Positions 1-12,061 are shown, counted from the stretch's first letter. The stretch: 64,000 nucleotides of DNA from Falsirhodobacter xinxiangensis (GCF_004959935.1 NZ_SMYN01000002.1:62001-126000), one strand, 5' to 3'. Translations and numbers: made by a program. The notes: generated from the letters alone by a model not told the origin.

Positions 1-1
1 G

Positions 2-151
2 CCGTTTCTGATCAAGAAGGGCACCGACTACGTCGCGAAGCGCGGCACGACCACCACCAGCACGGCGGGAAGCAAGCAACTTCAGACCTCCGCCCGCTCC
101 ACCGCGAAACGTGCGCGGCAGGCGGCGAAGGTCACTCGCAAGATGCGTTAG
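2..151 (+). CDS. C-terminal end of an unknown Lys/Arg/Thr-rich protein (partial)
   Basis: The window opens inside a plus-strand reading frame that ends with TAG at 149-151. The visible 49 residues start PFLIKKGTDYVAKRG, continue through a Thr/Ser-rich stretch (TTTTSTAGS) and end in a very basic tail with many Lys and Arg. No domain can be recognised from this tail alone; such tails are low in complexity and often bind nucleic acid or membrane surfaces, but that is inference. The stop interlocks with the stop of the convergent dcd gene (4-base overlap, TTAG at 148-151). The reading frame could in principle be fortuitous, but its third-position G+C is what one expects for a gene here. Confidence 0.5.
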   Translation, partial: PFLIKKGTDYVAKRGTTTTSTAGSKQLQTSARSTAKRARQAAKVTRKMR

Positions 152-1203
152 CGAAAGTGCTTGGACAGCTTCAAACCCTGTCCTTGATAATTCGATGCGA
201 TACCGGCGCCGTAGAGTATATCCGGCGGCGCCGACATGCGCTCGTAAACCAGCCGCCCGACGACCTGACCGTGTTCCAGCACGAAGGGCGCCTCGTGGCA
301 GCGCACCTCCAGCACGCCGCGCGACCCTGCGCCGGTGCCGTGGCCGAAGCCGGGATCGAAGAAACCGGCGTAATGCACCCGAAACTCGCCCACCATCGCC
401 AGATAGGGGGCCATTTCGGCGGCGTGGTCGGGCGGAATCGTCACCGCCTCGCGGCTGACGAGGATATAGAACGCACCGGGATCGAGGATGATATGGCCGT
501 CAGTCGCGCGCACCTCCTCCCAGAAGTCGAAGGCGGGATAGTGGCCGATCCGGCCAAGGTCGATCACGCCGGTGTGTGGCTTGGCCCGCCAGCCCACGAG
601 GCCGCGTTCCAGATCGACCGAAAAACCAAGCCCGCCCGAGATCACGGGCGTGTCCGGCACAAGCGGTGTCTGCGCGTGAAGGCACGCAAGCTCGGCATCC
701 GACAGCACGGCCTGACCCTGGCGCAGCCGCAACTGGTTCAGGCGCATCCCGGGGCGGACCAGCACCGAAAAGCTGCGCGGGCAAACTTCGGCCCAGAGGG
801 GGCCATGATAACCGTCCGCGATCCGGTCGAACTCCACCCCGCCATCCGTGATGGTGCGCGTCAGCAGATCGAGGCGACCCGTGGAACTTTTGGCGTTCGC
901 AACGGCGCTGATACCCGGCGGCAGCGCCAGCCGCTCCATCAGGGGGATGACATAGACGCAGCCCTTCTCCAGCACCGCGCCATCGGTCAGATCGATCCGG
1001 TGCATCTCGAATTCCGCGATTCGCTCTTGCACGGAACGTCCGCGTCCCGCGAGGAAGCTGGCCCGCACCCGATAGGCATGGGTGCCCAGCCGTAGATCGA
1101 CACTGGCGGGCTGCACCTGTTCGTCCAGAACGTCCGGCGTGGCGGCGATGATGCCGCGGGCGATCAGGTTGCGCAGCGTCTGCGCAGGAAGAACACCGGT
1201 CAT
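148..1203 (-). CDS. dcd: dCTP deaminase, long two-domain alphaproteobacterial form
   Basis: Predicted 2'-deoxycytidine 5'-triphosphate deaminase, which turns dCTP into dUTP for dTMP synthesis in the cytoplasm. The 351 residues are about twice the length of the E. coli enzyme and appear to contain two dUTPase-like beta folds. The N-terminal half has QPASVDLRLG (about 31-40) and ANAKSSTGRLDLLTRT (about 102-117), the latter resembling the conserved S-x-x-R active-site segment. The C-terminal half has GLGFSVDLERG and a trimer-type glycine-rich segment near 290-300. This long form is typical of Rhodobacterales and rhizobia. The start ATG at 1203 has a GGGGG ribosome binding site five bases upstream. 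It lies directly downstream of the tRNA-Pro terminator. Confidence 0.93.
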   Translation of the reverse strand: MTGVLPAQTLRNLIARGIIAATPDVLDEQVQPASVDLRLGTHAYRVRASFLAGRGRSVQERIAEFEMHRIDLTDGAVLEKGCVYVIPLMERLALPPGISAVANAKSSTGRLDLLTRTITDGGVEFDRIADGYHGPLWAEVCPRSFSVLVRPGMRLNQLRLRQGQAVLSDAELACLHAQTPLVPDTPVISGGLGFSVDLERGLVGWRAKPHTGVIDLGRIGHYPAFDFWEEVRATDGHIILDPGAFYILVSREAVTIPPDHAAEMAPYLAMVGEFRVHYAGFFDPGFGHGTGAGSRGVLEVRCHEAPFVLEHGQVVGRLVYERMSAPPDILYGAGIASNYQGQGLKLSKHFR

Positions 1204-1222
1204 AAATACCCCCAGAAACAGC

Positions 1223-1252
1223 GAAAGCCGCCCGTTTGAACGGACGGCTTTC
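1223..1252 (-). terminator. Hairpin terminator behind tRNA-Pro
   Basis: Two 14-base arms (1223-1236 and 1239-1252) are complementary apart from one G.T pair; the arms read GAAAGCCG...GGCTTTC on the minus strand. The hairpin begins five bases after the CCA end of the tRNA gene and lies before the dcd start, so it probably ends the tRNA transcript. The T-rich part is inside the stem rather than behind it, so strength is uncertain. Confidence 0.7.
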
Positions 1253-1257
1253 GGTGA

Positions 1258-1335
1258 TGGTCGGGCCGGCGAGATTCGAACTCGCGGCCTTCCGCCCCCC
1301 AGACGGACGCGCTAACCAGGCTGCGCCACGGCCCG
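1258..1335 (-). tRNA. tRNA-Pro, anticodon GGG
   Basis: The minus strand folds into a full cloverleaf: acceptor stem CGGGCCG/CGGCCCG (seven perfect pairs) with discriminator A and an encoded CCA end, D arm GCGCAGCCTGGTTAGCGC, anticodon stem TCCGT/GCGGA with loop CTGGGGG, and T arm GCGAG-TTCGAAT-CTCGC. The anticodon GGG reads proline codons CCC and CCU. It is 78 bases long including CCA. No flanking direct repeat of the 3' end was noticed in the window, so there is no sign of use as an integration site. Confidence 0.97.
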
Positions 1336-1346
1336 ACACGGGGCGA

Positions 1347-1374
1347 TACATAACGATATTCCGGGCAGGGGCAA
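1347..1374 (-). promoter_or_regulatory. Candidate tRNA-Pro promoter
   Basis: On the minus strand TTGCCC (1369-1374) and TATGTA (1347-1352) are separated by 16 bases. The inferred start of transcription falls about five bases before the mature tRNA 5' end, the usual arrangement for a tRNA gene. The -10 match to the general consensus is only partial, so this is an inference from position. Confidence 0.4.
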
Positions 1375-1398
1375 GCCGGAAATCGCATTTGTTTCGCG

Positions 1399-2010
1399 CT
1401 ATCTTGCGGTTGATGCGATACGTTCGCGAAGCGCGGAAAATGCGGCGCGGATTTGCCGTGCAGCCGCGTCGTTCAAGCTGCCCGAGGGCAGGTCGCGAAG
1501 CCGTGCAATGGCCGTCGAGGCGGTGATGGGCGCCCCCTGCACACGCAGCCGCTCGGCCCGGTGAAGGGCCGCCGCAGCATCACCTGCGCCAAGCGGCGGC
1601 GTCTCTGCATCATCGGGGGCGACGGTGTCGGTCGCAAAGGCCCAGTCCGATTCGCCGCTTGCGGCGGCGCGGACAGGGAAGTGATGCACTTCGGCAGTGT
1701 GGATTTCTTCCTCGACCTCTACGAAGGCGGCTTCTTCAGCCGCGCTTCCAAGCGAGGCGACATGGCGCACGCCCTGTTCGCGCAGGATTTTCTGCACGCC
1801 GCGGATGGTCATGCCATCATCATGCAAAAGCCGCCGGATGCCCGACAAAAGCGCAATGTCGGACGGGCGGTAATAACGCCGTCCGCCCGCCCGCTTCACG
1901 GGTTTGATCTGTAGAAACCGGCTTTCCCAGAATCGCAGCACATGGGCCGGTGTCTGGAGGATATCGGCCACCTCGCTGATCGTGCGGAAGGCCTCTGCCG
2001 ATTTCTCCAT
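1399..2010 (-). CDS. MerR-family transcriptional regulator next to ihfA
   Basis: A 203-residue DNA-binding protein. Residues about 8-75 form a MerR-type winged helix-turn-helix: [19 protein letters not shown] is the recognition region and [14 protein letters not shown] the wing. There is no cysteine-rich metal site and the rest (about 90-203) is acidic, low in recognisable motifs and probably flexible, so the ligand is unknown. It follows ihfA by 12 bases and is the last gene of the yceD-rpmF-plsX-fabH-ihfA unit; a MerR-like gene behind ihfA is a recurrent arrangement in Rhodobacterales. The target genes cannot be read from the sequence. Confidence 0.88.
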   Translation of the reverse strand: MEKSAEAFRTISEVADILQTPAHVLRFWESRFLQIKPVKRAGGRRYYRPSDIALLSGIRRLLHDDGMTIRGVQKILREQGVRHVASLGSAAEEAAFVEVEEEIHTAEVHHFPVRAAASGESDWAFATDTVAPDDAETPPLGAGDAAAALHRAERLRVQGAPITASTAIARLRDLPSGSLNDAAARQIRAAFSALRERIASTAR

Positions 2011-2022
2011 GATATCCTCGTG

Positions 2023-2331
2023 TTACTTCTTGGTCCCTGCGACCACGCGGTCCTTCATAAGGTGCGACGGGCGGAAGGTCAGCACGCGGCGCGGGCTGAT
2101 CGGCACTTCGTCGCCGGTCTTGGGATTGCGCCCGACCCGCGCAGATTTGTCGCGCACCGAAAACGTGCCGAAGCTGGAAATCTTGACCGTGTCGCCCGAT
2201 GCCAAAGCGTCGGAGACATGTTGAAGCACGCTTTCGACCAGCTGTGCGGATTCGTTTCGTGACAACCCGACCTCGCGGAATACCGCTTCGCTCAGGTCCA
2301 TGCGTGTAAGAGTCTTGTCGCTCATTCCCAT
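2023..2331 (-). CDS. ihfA: Integration host factor subunit alpha
   Basis: A 102-residue HU/IHF-family protein that forms a heterodimer with IHF-beta, binds specific DNA and bends it sharply. The body contains the beta-arm segment [23 protein letters not shown] (in part), including the Pro that intercalates between base pairs. The N-terminal half ([20 protein letters not shown]) is the dimerisation helix pair typical of the alpha subunit. Length is as expected (about 100). It sits 74 bases behind fabH and 12 before the merR-like gene, probably in one transcript. Confidence 0.97.
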   Translation of the reverse strand: MGMSDKTLTRMDLSEAVFREVGLSRNESAQLVESVLQHVSDALASGDTVKISSFGTFSVRDKSARVGRNPKTGDEVPISPRRVLTFRPSHLMKDRVVAGTKK

Positions 2332-2405
2332 TCCCCCCGAATGTGTTCCGAAAGGATGAGGCTGATGGTTTCCGCTGTCAATATCAACAACTTGCAGTTG
2401 CCGCT

Positions 2406-3362
2406 TTACCAGCGGATGACGACGGAGCCCCAGGCAAGGCCGCCGCCGATCGCCTCGGTCACGACGACGTCGCCTTGCTTGATCTGGCCGCGCTGCTTGC
2501 CCACCGACAGTGCCAGCGGGATCGACGCCGCCGATGTGTTGCCATGGTCCTGCACGGTCACGACGACCTTGTCCATCGGCAGTCCCATCCGCTGTGCGGT
2601 GGCCGAGATGATGCGCAGGTTGGCCTGATGCGGCACGATCCAGTCAACGTCCTCGGCCGTCAGCCCGGCCTTGTCCAGCGCGGCATGGGCGGTCGCCGCC
2701 AGCTTTTCGACAGCGTGGCGGAAGACTTCCTTGCCCTGCATCTTCAGAACGCCCGTCTTGCCGGTCGAAGTGCCGCCGTCGACGTAAAGCAGGTCGCGGT
2801 AACGCCCATCGCTGTGCAGATCGCCCGCTAGGATGCCGCGTTCGCCTTCCTCGGCCTCCAGCACCAGCGCGCCCGCGCCGTCACCGAACAGGACTGAGGT
2901 GGTCCGATCTTCCCAATCCATCAGCCGAGAGAATGTCTCGGCCCCGATGACCAGCACGCGCTTCGCCTGACCCGAACGGATCAGACCGTCGGCATTGGTC
3001 AGCGCAAAGATGAAGCCGGCACAGACTGCTTGCACGTCGAATGCGAAGCCCTGGGTCATACCCAGTTCCGCCTGAACCATCGTCGCGGCCGAGGGGAAGG
3101 TGAAATCGGGGGTCGAGGTCGCCACGATCACCGCGTCGATGTCGGCGACATCCATCCCGGCATCGGCCAGTGCGGCGCGGGCGGCGCGGGCGGCAATGTC
3201 GGCGGTCGTCTGACCTTCGGCCACGAAATGCCGCCGCTCGATTCCGGTGCGGCTGCGAATCCACTCGTCGGACGTCTCGATCCGGGCTTCGAATTCTGCG
3301 TTGGGGACCACACGGTCGGGCAGGTAGTGCCCGACGCCCCTGACCACGGCGCGCAATGTCAT
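2406..3362 (-). CDS. fabH: 3-oxoacyl-ACP synthase III (FabH)
   Basis: Condenses acetyl-CoA with malonyl-ACP to start fatty acid synthesis. The catalytic triad is visible: Cys114 in AVCAGF, His245 in VPHQAN and Asn275 in DHGNTSA. The 318-residue length matches the family. Its ATG overlaps the plsX stop (ATGA), so the two are probably translationally coupled; plsX-fabH pairs are widely conserved. The downstream gap of 74 bases to ihfA holds no obvious terminator. Confidence 0.98.
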   Translation of the reverse strand: MTLRAVVRGVGHYLPDRVVPNAEFEARIETSDEWIRSRTGIERRHFVAEGQTTADIAARAARAALADAGMDVADIDAVIVATSTPDFTFPSAATMVQAELGMTQGFAFDVQAVCAGFIFALTNADGLIRSGQAKRVLVIGAETFSRLMDWEDRTTSVLFGDGAGALVLEAEEGERGILAGDLHSDGRYRDLLYVDGGTSTGKTGVLKMQGKEVFRHAVEKLAATAHAALDKAGLTAEDVDWIVPHQANLRIISATAQRMGLPMDKVVVTVQDHGNTSAASIPLALSVGKQRGQIKQGDVVVTEAIGGGLAWGSVVIRW

Positions 3363-4459
3363 CCGGCGGATCCGTCCATTGTTTTCATTGTCGTTTCCCC
3401 CGAGGGCATCGCCGATGCGACCCGCGCCGCAAGCCGGTCGTTGAACCCGGATTTCGCAAGCTGGAATGCAAGCTTGATCGCGGCGGAAACGCCGGTCGCA
3501 TCGGACGAACCGTGGGATTTCACGACGGTTCCATTAAGACCAAGAAACACGCCGCCATTCACGCGGCGCGGATCGATCCGCTTTTGCAGACGCTTCAGTG
3601 AGGTCAGTGCAAGAACGGCGGCCATTTTCGACAGGAAGGTCGCGCGAAACGCGTCCTTCAGGAAATCGGAGACCAGCTTTGCCGTGCCTTCGCCCGTCTT
3701 CAGCGCGATATTGCCGGTAAAGCCGTCAGTGACGATCACATCGCAGCGGTTGCCGGGGATATCCCCGCCCTCGACGAAGCCGACATATTCATAGCTGCCA
3801 CGCTCGGAATGAGCGGCGATCAGGTCATGCGCCTGCTTCAGCTCGGCCCGGCCCTTATGTTCCTCGGTGCCGACATTCAGCAGGCCGACGCGGGGGCGGG
3901 CAAGCTCCATGCCGTTGCGGGCATAGGATGTGCCCATCAGCGCATATTGCAGCAGGTCTTCGGGTTCGGCCTTGATGTCGGCGCCCACGTCCAGCATCAC
4001 GTTGAAGCCGCCGGGGTTGCGCGAAGGCCAGAGGCAGGCGATGGCAGGGCGGTTCACACCCGGCATCTTGCGAAGGCGCACCATCGAAATGGCCATCAGC
4101 GCGCCGGTATTGCCGCAGGAGACAGCAACGCTCGCCTCTCCGTTCTTCACGCTGTCGATGGCCGACCACATGGACGTGCCGCTGCCGTGACGCATCACCT
4201 GGCTGGGCTTGTCATGCATGGTGACGACGCGCGGCGCATGGCGCAGGTCGTAACGGCCCGCCACAATCTTGTGCTTTGCCAGCAGACGCGAAAGCTCCCC
4301 TTCGTCCCCGTGCAGGATGAAGTGGATGTCGGGGTTCTTGCTGGCGGAGTCGACAAGCCCGGCCACTACGGCAGCCGGGCCCCTGTCGCCGCCCATGGCG
4401 TCGACGGAAATGACGACCTTGCCTACGCCGGCGGCCGGAATGTTCGCATCATTGGACAT
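3359..4459 (-). CDS. plsX: Phosphate acyltransferase PlsX
   Basis: Makes acyl-phosphate from acyl-ACP, the acyl donor for PlsY in glycerophospholipid synthesis; a peripheral membrane enzyme. The start at 4459 ([11 protein letters not shown]) is chosen because the longer open frame to 4537 would run through the rpmF coding region; the chosen form has 366 residues. Diagnostic stretches are [14 protein letters not shown] near the N terminus, [10 protein letters not shown] in the middle and [16 protein letters not shown] towards the C terminus. It begins 25 bases after rpmF and overlaps fabH by four bases, so rpmF-plsX-fabH forms one unit. Confidence 0.96.
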   Translation of the reverse strand: MSNDANIPAAGVGKVVISVDAMGGDRGPAAVVAGLVDSASKNPDIHFILHGDEGELSRLLAKHKIVAGRYDLRHAPRVVTMHDKPSQVMRHGSGTSMWSAIDSVKNGEASVAVSCGNTGALMAISMVRLRKMPGVNRPAIACLWPSRNPGGFNVMLDVGADIKAEPEDLLQYALMGTSYARNGMELARPRVGLLNVGTEEHKGRAELKQAHDLIAAHSERGSYEYVGFVEGGDIPGNRCDVIVTDGFTGNIALKTGEGTAKLVSDFLKDAFRATFLSKMAAVLALTSLKRLQKRIDPRRVNGGVFLGLNGTVVKSHGSSDATGVSAAIKLAFQLAKSGFNDRLAARVASAMPSGETTMKTMDGSAG

Positions 4460-4484
4460 CTCGGGCAGGCGCGGCGACACGGCC

Positions 4485-4691
4485 TCAGGCCGCGTCTTCG
4501 TCCAGATCGACTTCGGTCGCGGTCGAAACGACTTCACGTGCGTCGTAATGGCCGCATGCGCCGCAAACGTGGTGCGGACGCTTCAGTTCGCCGCAGTTCG
4601 GGCAATCGGACGGGTTGGACGCGACCAGTGCGTCGTGCGAGCGGCGCATGTTGCGGCGCGATTTGGTGACTCGGTTCTGCGGGACAGCCAT
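4485..4691 (-). CDS. rpmF: 50S ribosomal protein L32
   Basis: A 68-residue ribosomal protein starting [19 protein letters not shown], the standard L32 N terminus. Cys30, Cys33, Cys43 and Cys46 (CPNC and CGAC) form a zinc ribbon, so this is the zinc-binding form. The C terminus is acidic. The start at 4691 is preceded by a GAGGTCGAG ribosome binding site; the longer frame to 4778 has no L32-like sequence. It lies between yceD and plsX, the conserved context. Confidence 0.97.
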   Translation of the reverse strand: MAVPQNRVTKSRRNMRRSHDALVASNPSDCPNCGELKRPHHVCGACGHYDAREVVSTATEVDLDEDAA

Positions 4692-4796
4692 TGTCTCGAC
4701 CTCAGATTTATGAGGGGACGTGCCCCTGTTTGCCTCTTGGATCAGACATTTGGCCCATCCGGGCAACGCAAGATCCATACGTTCGATGAGGCGCGG

Positions 4797-4824
4797 AACA
4801 TAGCGAAATCCCGCGCCGTTGCAA
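4797..4824 (-). promoter_or_regulatory. Candidate promoter of rpmF-plsX-fabH-ihfA
   Basis: On the minus strand TTGCAA (4819-4824) and TATGTT (4797-4802) are 16 bases apart, a good sigma-70 match for this group of bacteria. It lies in the gap behind yceD (stop 4833) and gives a leader of about 100 bases before rpmF. That leader contains a small inverted repeat, AGGGG...CCCCT (4713-4727), of unknown meaning. Confidence 0.6.
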
Positions 4825-4832
4825 GCCCCTTT

Positions 4833-5375
4833 TCAGCCGTCCTTGCCAAGCTTGTCCTTCAGCGCCTGAAGCCCGGCAAAGGGCTTGAGGTCGGCATCGG
4901 TAAGCGGCACTTCGCCCGGTGCGGCATGGACGGCCTCGCCCAGTTCCGCCCCATTGGCACGGGGATAGGGGGGCAGGGCAAGCGAAAGTTCTTCGACCGC
5001 GACCTCGCCCATGTCGATCACCTCGGGCAAAGGCTCGATGTCTTCTTCGGGAATCTCCACCTCGGCGGCGTCCGGCACGGTGAAATCGGCGCTATAGCGG
5101 CGGCTGACGCGGGTTTCGATCTTCGTGACCACCGGCTCTAGCGTGACGATGCAGGGCTGTTCCACCGTGGCGGTCAACGTGGCTTCCAGAAGGAAGTCGT
5201 TCTTCCGGTCGGCGCGAATCTCTCCCTCGAACCGCAGGGCGCGGACGGCGGTGATTTCCAGATCCTTCGCGATCGCGGCGCGGGTGGCGGCATCGGGCGA
5301 TAGGGCAAAGCGTTGCGGTTTGCGCGTCGGAAGGCTGGCCACGCGGAAGGGTTGGCTCAGCGGCAGATCGGTCAT
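4833..5375 (-). CDS. yceD: DUF177 / YceD-family protein
   Basis: A 180-residue member of the DUF177 (YceD) family, which is found upstream of rpmF in most bacteria and, in work on other bacteria and plastids, is linked to 23S rRNA accumulation. The sequence shows the family pattern: a beta-rich N-terminal half (FRVASLPTRKPQRFALSPD, LEITAVRALRFEGEIR), a conserved Cys in EQPCIVTLEPV, and an acidic segment (VEIPEEDIEPLPEVIDMGEVAVEEL). Start 5375 has an AAAGGATG binding site; the longer frame to 6065 is a shadow of bamE. It is divergent from bamE, 111 bases apart. Confidence 0.92.
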   Translation of the reverse strand: MTDLPLSQPFRVASLPTRKPQRFALSPDAATRAAIAKDLEITAVRALRFEGEIRADRKNDFLLEATLTATVEQPCIVTLEPVVTKIETRVSRRYSADFTVPDAAEVEIPEEDIEPLPEVIDMGEVAVEELSLALPPYPRANGAELGEAVHAAPGEVPLTDADLKPFAGLQALKDKLGKDG

Positions 5376-5486
5376 GCTGGCGCATCCTTTCTTGAACAAG
5401 TGCGCTGCCTTCTGGTAAGCCATCGGCAAATCCGGCAACGTCCGGTTGGAATTATGGGGCCGCGGCCCGCAAGGCAAGGGGTGGGC

Positions 5487-5960
5487 ATGGGTCTGGCAGG
5501 ACGGATGACGGCGGCAGGGGCAACGGCCCGCCGCGGCCTTCTTGGCGGTGTGCTTCTGGTGACGGTGGCGTGTTCCCCCGTCTATCGCAACCACGGATAT
5601 GTCCCGACCGAGGTCGACCTGCGCGAAGTGCAGATCGGCGACACGCGGGACGATGTCGCAGCCGCCATCGGTCGTCCGGCAACGGCGGCACTGCTGAATG
5701 ACAGCGGCTGGTATTACATACAAAGCCGCTTCCGTCATTTCGGGCTGCGCCAACCGCAAGAGGTCGAGCGTGAGGTTCTGGCCGTCTCCTTCACCCCCGA
5801 TGGCCGCGTGCAGAATATCGAACGTTTCGGGCTGGATCAGGGCGTGATCGTTCCGCTGTCGCGCCGTGTGACCACGACCAGCATTCAGGGCAGCAGCTTC
5901 CTTCGGCAGCTGTTCGGATCGGTCGGCCGTCTGCGGGCCGACCAGATCCTTGAAGATTAA
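5487..5960 (+). CDS. bamE: Outer membrane assembly lipoprotein BamE (SmpA/OmlA family)
   Basis: A 157-residue outer-membrane lipoprotein, small subunit of the BAM complex that inserts beta-barrel proteins. The N terminus has basic residues, a hydrophobic stretch ([12 protein letters not shown]) and Cys29 as the probable lipidated residue; the -3 residue is Thr, slightly off the usual lipobox. The SmpA/OmlA fold follows: [22 protein letters not shown] and [11 protein letters not shown]. The start at 5487 is chosen because an AAGGGG site stands just upstream and the signal peptide begins here. The next in-frame ATG (5505) is an alternative. Its stop overlaps that of msrB by four bases. Confidence 0.9.
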   Translation: MGLAGRMTAAGATARRGLLGGVLLVTVACSPVYRNHGYVPTEVDLREVQIGDTRDDVAAAIGRPATAALLNDSGWYYIQSRFRHFGLRQPQEVEREVLAVSFTPDGRVQNIERFGLDQGVIVPLSRRVTTTSIQGSSFLRQLFGSVGRLRADQILED

Positions 5961-6349
5961 TCGGGTTTGAAGTCCAGCGACACGCCGTTGATGCAGTAAC
6001 GCAGCCCCGTGGGCTGTGGCCCGTCGGGAAAGACATGACCCAGATGGGCCTCGCATTTGGCGCAATGGACCTCGATCCGCTGCATCCCGTGCGAATCGTC
6101 CCGCATCATGGCGACGGCGTCACCATCGCGCGGGGCGAAGAAACTGGGCCAGCCGCAATGGCTTTCGTATTTGGTGTCCTGCTCGAACAACGGCTCGCCG
6201 CAGCAGACGCAGGTGAAGGTTCCGGCCTCTTTCGGAAAGCCCGGATGGCTTCCGGCGCGTTCCGTTCCGTGTTGGCGGGTCACGCGATACTGTTCGGGGG
6301 TCAGTTGTTCGCGCCACTCGGCATCGGTCTTTTCGATCTTGTCGGTCAT
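5957..6349 (-). CDS. msrB: Peptide-methionine (R)-S-oxide reductase
   Basis: Reduces methionine-R-sulfoxide in oxidised proteins, using thioredoxin. The 130 residues carry two zinc-binding CxxC pairs (Cys47/Cys50 and Cys96/Cys99), the catalytic Cys119 in RYCIN and the conserved GWPSF and [10 protein letters not shown] segments; Cys65 may act in resolving the sulfenic acid. The start at 6349 has an AGGAG site; a longer frame to 6430 is not supported. No signal peptide is visible, so the protein is probably cytoplasmic. It is convergent with bamE. Confidence 0.97.
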   Translation of the reverse strand: MTDKIEKTDAEWREQLTPEQYRVTRQHGTERAGSHPGFPKEAGTFTCVCCGEPLFEQDTKYESHCGWPSFFAPRDGDAVAMMRDDSHGMQRIEVHCAKCEAHLGHVFPDGPQPTGLRYCINGVSLDFKPD

Positions 6350-6432
6350 GCGGTTCTCCTCTCGGCTTGCGCGGCGGCCGGTTTCGCCAATATCTAGGGA
6401 GGGCAGGCGGTTTCGCCAAGATGAGGGCATCC

Positions 6433-7149
6433 ATGCCGCCGCTGATCCGGGGCCGATACACCATCCGCACGGGCGAGGGCGCGAGCGATCTGCGTCGCGC
6501 GCAGACGCTTCGCACGCTGGCCTTCGGCACCAAGCAGCTGGACAGCGATGCGCATGACGCGCTCTGCACCCATCTTCTGGTCGAGGATGGGCAGGATCTT
6601 GTCGCCTGCCTGCGTCTGATGACTCTGGAGCCGCAGGAGATCGAAGCCAGCTATTCCGCCCAGTTCTACGACCTGTCGGGGCTGAAGGGCTTTCCCGGCC
6701 CGCTGGTCGAGATGGGACGCTTCTGCATCGCGCCCGACCGCCATGACCCCGACATCCTGCGCGCGGCCTGGGCAGCGGTCACAGGGCTGGTGGACGGGGT
6801 TTCGGCGCAACTTCTGTTCGGCTGTTCATCCTTTCACGGCACGGACCCCGCGCCTTATGGGCATGCCTTCGCGGCGCTTGCCCGTTCGCATATCGTGCCT
6901 GAGGCATGGCGTCCCGGCATCCGCGCGCCGGAGGTCCATGATTTCGTCACCGGCGCGGGCGAGCCGGACATGCGTCAGGCGACACAGACCTTGCCGCCCT
7001 TGCTGCGGACCTACCTCGCGATGGGGGGGTGGGTGTCCGACCACGCCGTCATCGACCGCGCGATGAACACGCTGCATGTCTTCACCGGGCTGGAGATCGC
7101 GCGCATCCCGCCCGCGCGGGCGCGGTTGTTGCGCGCGGTTTCAGGCTAG
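6433..7149 (+). CDS. olsB: L-ornithine N-alpha-acyltransferase OlsB-like
   Basis: Predicted to transfer a 3-hydroxyacyl group from ACP to ornithine, giving lyso-ornithine lipid, the first step to phosphate-free ornithine lipids. The sequence fits the GNAT-like OlsB family: [12 protein letters not shown], the conserved DLVACLRLM and [20 protein letters not shown] stretches, and [13 protein letters not shown]. With the start at 6433 it has 238 residues; this ATG has a GAGGG site six bases upstream, whereas ATG 6421 has its purine-rich stretch too far away. The partner gene olsA is not in the neighbourhood. It overlaps the convergent gluQ by nine bases. Confidence 0.85.
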   Translation: MPPLIRGRYTIRTGEGASDLRRAQTLRTLAFGTKQLDSDAHDALCTHLLVEDGQDLVACLRLMTLEPQEIEASYSAQFYDLSGLKGFPGPLVEMGRFCIAPDRHDPDILRAAWAAVTGLVDGVSAQLLFGCSSFHGTDPAPYGHAFAALARSHIVPEAWRPGIRAPEVHDFVTGAGEPDMRQATQTLPPLLRTYLAMGGWVSDHAVIDRAMNTLHVFTGLEIARIPPARARLLRAVSG

Positions 7150-7956
7150 GCCAACCATGCGCCGGACATCCTCCGGCGTGGCACCTTCGGCGCGATAGGC
7201 GGCGATGGCCCGGGCATCGTCGCGCTTTGCCAGCCGTTTGCCAGTCTCGTCGCGGATCAGACGGTGGTGGTGGAAACGGATGGCGGGCAGGTCCAGCAGT
7301 TTGCCCAGCAGCACATGGATCGGCGTCGCGGCGAACAGGTCCGCGCCGCGTACGGCTTCGCTGACGTTCTGGAACGCATCGTCCACCACCACGGCAAGGT
7401 GATAGGCCGCGCCCATCGTGCGGCGCGACAGGACAACGTCGCCGATGTCTTCGACCATGCGGGTGGGGCGATGCTCGCCCGCGAAAATCCCCGTCTCGGT
7501 AAAGGAAAGCGGGCCGGTCAGGTTCAGGGCCGCCGCCATGTCCAAACGCACGGCATCGTCGGGGCCGGGGCGGCGGTGCAGGGCGCGGCAGGTGCCGGGG
7601 TAGATCAGCCCGTCCGGCCCTTCCTGCGGTGCGGTCTGCGCCGCTCTTATGTCCGCCCGGCTACAGGTGCAGGCATAGGTCACGCCCATCTCCCCCAGCC
7701 GTGCCAGCGCCGTGTCATAGGCGTCAAGGCGGGTGGACTGGAACAGCGGCTCGGGCCAATCCAGCCCAAGCCAGCGGAGGTCGTCATAGATGCCCCGCAC
7801 CCATTCAGGGCGCGAGCGACCTTGGTCCAGATCTTCGATCCGAAGCAGGAATGTGCCTTCCGTCGCCCGGTCCCACGCGGTCAGCGCGGAAAAGGCGTGG
7901 CCCAGATGCAATGGCCCCGTCGGCGACGGGGCAAAGCGGTTCACATAGCCAGCCAT
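7141..7956 (-). CDS. gluQ: Glutamyl-Q tRNA(Asp) synthetase
   Basis: A stand-alone paralogue of the glutamyl-tRNA synthetase catalytic domain that attaches glutamate to queuosine in tRNA-Asp. The 271 residues contain the HIGH motif as HLGH (about 17-20), the zinc site with CTCS followed by YPGTC, and a KMSKS-like KRLAKR (about 237-242). No anticodon-binding domain follows, which separates it from true GluRS. It overlaps the upstream trmFO by 16 bases on the same strand, so the two are likely coupled and both concern tRNA modification. Confidence 0.95.
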   Translation of the reverse strand: MAGYVNRFAPSPTGPLHLGHAFSALTAWDRATEGTFLLRIEDLDQGRSRPEWVRGIYDDLRWLGLDWPEPLFQSTRLDAYDTALARLGEMGVTYACTCSRADIRAAQTAPQEGPDGLIYPGTCRALHRRPGPDDAVRLDMAAALNLTGPLSFTETGIFAGEHRPTRMVEDIGDVVLSRRTMGAAYHLAVVVDDAFQNVSEAVRGADLFAATPIHVLLGKLLDLPAIRFHHHRLIRDETGKRLAKRDDARAIAAYRAEGATPEDVRRMVGLA

Positions 7957-9275
7957 TCGGTGAAGGCTTCCTTGGCTCGGTCGGTATAGGCCTTGTAACG
8001 GTCCTTGCGGCCCCGGCGTCCGCCCTTCGCCTCGATCGGCGGGAACAGGCCAAAGTTCACGTTCATCGGCTGGAAGGTCTTCGCCTCGGCCCCGCCGGTG
8101 ATGTGGGTGATCAGCGCGCCCGTCGCGGTGTCGGGCGGTGGCGGCGGCAGGTCACGGCCAAGGATCTCTGCCGCAGCCATCCGGCCCGCCAGAAGCCCCA
8201 TCGCGGCGCTTTCAACGTAACCCTCGACGCCCGTGACCTGACCCGCGAATCGGATATTCGGGCGCGAGCGAAGGCGCATCCGGTCGTCCAGCAATGTGGG
8301 CGAGTTCAGGAAGGTGTTGCGGTGGATGCCGCCAAGACGGGCAAAGCTTGCGTTTTCAAGCCCGGGAATCATCCTGAAAACATCGGTTTGCGCGCCATAC
8401 TTCATCTTCGTCTGGAACCCGACGATGTTGTAGAGCGTGCCCAGCTTGTTGTCGCGGCGCAGCTGCACCACGGCATAGGGCTTCACGTCGGGGTTATGCG
8501 GATTGGTCAATCCGATGGGCTTCATCGGCCCGAAGCGCGGCGTCTCGCGCCCGCGTTCGGCCATCACCTCGATCGGCAGGCAGCCGTCGAAATAACCCGC
8601 CGTCTCGCCCTCGCGGAACTCGGCCTTGTCGGCAGCCAGCATGGCGTCGATGAAAGCTTCGTATTGTGCCTTGTCCATGGGGCAGTTGACGTAAGCCGTC
8701 CGCTCCTCCTCCGTCTCGCCCTTGTCATAGCGGGACTGGAGCCACGCGACGTTCATGTCCACGCTATCGGCATAGACGATAGGCGCGATCGCGTCGAAGA
8801 AAGCGAGGCTGTCCGCGCCCGTTTCGGCCCTGATCGACTCGGCCAGCGTGCCGGAGGTAAGCGGTCCCGTCGCGATGATCCACGCACCGTCCGAGGGAAG
8901 GCTCGTCACCTCCTCGTCCACGATGGAGACCAAAGGATGTTCGCGCAGCTTGGCCGTTACGCTTTCGGCAAAGGGATCGCGGTCCACGGCCAAGGCCCCT
9001 CCCGCGGGGATGCGATGCGCCTCGGCCATCGCCATGATCAGCCCGTTCGCCGCGCGCATCTCCCAATGCAGCAGGCCCACCGCGTTCCGTTCGTCATCAT
9101 CCGAACGGAAGGAGTTGGAGCAGACCATCTCGGCCAGCGAGCCGGTGCGATGGGCGAAGGTGCCGACGGTGGGCCGCATCTCGTGCAGCACCACCTTCAC
9201 GCCCATCTGCGCGGCCTGCCATGCAGCCTCGGACCCGGCCATGCCGCCGCCCACGATATGAAGTTCCTGTGTCAT
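7941..9275 (-). CDS. trmFO: Folate/FAD-dependent tRNA (uracil-54-C5)-methyltransferase TrmFO
   Basis: Makes ribothymidine at position 54 of tRNA using methylenetetrahydrofolate as carbon donor and FADH2. The protein has 444 residues from 9275. The FAD site GGGMAGSE is at 9-16, the two redox/catalytic cysteines appear in VCSNSFR (Cys52) and VNCPMDK (Cys198), and [22 protein letters not shown] near the C terminus (in part) is diagnostic. The start at 9275 is preferred over the ATG at 9287 because a promoter-like -10 element covers the latter. It lies 39 bases behind gyrA. Confidence 0.96.
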   Translation of the reverse strand: MTQELHIVGGGMAGSEAAWQAAQMGVKVVLHEMRPTVGTFAHRTGSLAEMVCSNSFRSDDDERNAVGLLHWEMRAANGLIMAMAEAHRIPAGGALAVDRDPFAESVTAKLREHPLVSIVDEEVTSLPSDGAWIIATGPLTSGTLAESIRAETGADSLAFFDAIAPIVYADSVDMNVAWLQSRYDKGETEEERTAYVNCPMDKAQYEAFIDAMLAADKAEFREGETAGYFDGCLPIEVMAERGRETPRFGPMKPIGLTNPHNPDVKPYAVVQLRRDNKLGTLYNIVGFQTKMKYGAQTDVFRMIPGLENASFARLGGIHRNTFLNSPTLLDDRMRLRSRPNIRFAGQVTGVEGYVESAAMGLLAGRMAAAEILGRDLPPPPPDTATGALITHITGGAEAKTFQPMNVNFGLFPPIEAKGGRRGRKDRYKAYTDRAKEAFTEWLAM

Positions 9276-9282
9276 GGCGCAT

Positions 9283-9312
9283 CTCATACCCCTGCGGGTG
9301 CAAGATGCGCAA
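9283..9312 (-). promoter_or_regulatory. Candidate trmFO promoter giving a nearly leaderless mRNA
   Basis: In the 39-base gap behind gyrA the minus strand has TTGCGC (9307-9312) and TATGAG (9283-9288) with an 18-base spacer. Transcription would begin about 9275-9276, that is at or one base before the ATG chosen for trmFO. This is pattern matching only. Confidence 0.4.
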
Positions 9313-9314
9313 GA

Positions 9315-12029
<2,715 letters not shown>

Positions 12030-12061
12030 GTCTGCGCGCTCTCTCGTCTTAAGGTGGCGCG

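Noticed and set aside
1258-1335. tRNA-Pro as a possible integration site for a mobile element
   Set aside because: No integrase, no repeat of the tRNA 3' end and only conserved core genes on both sides.
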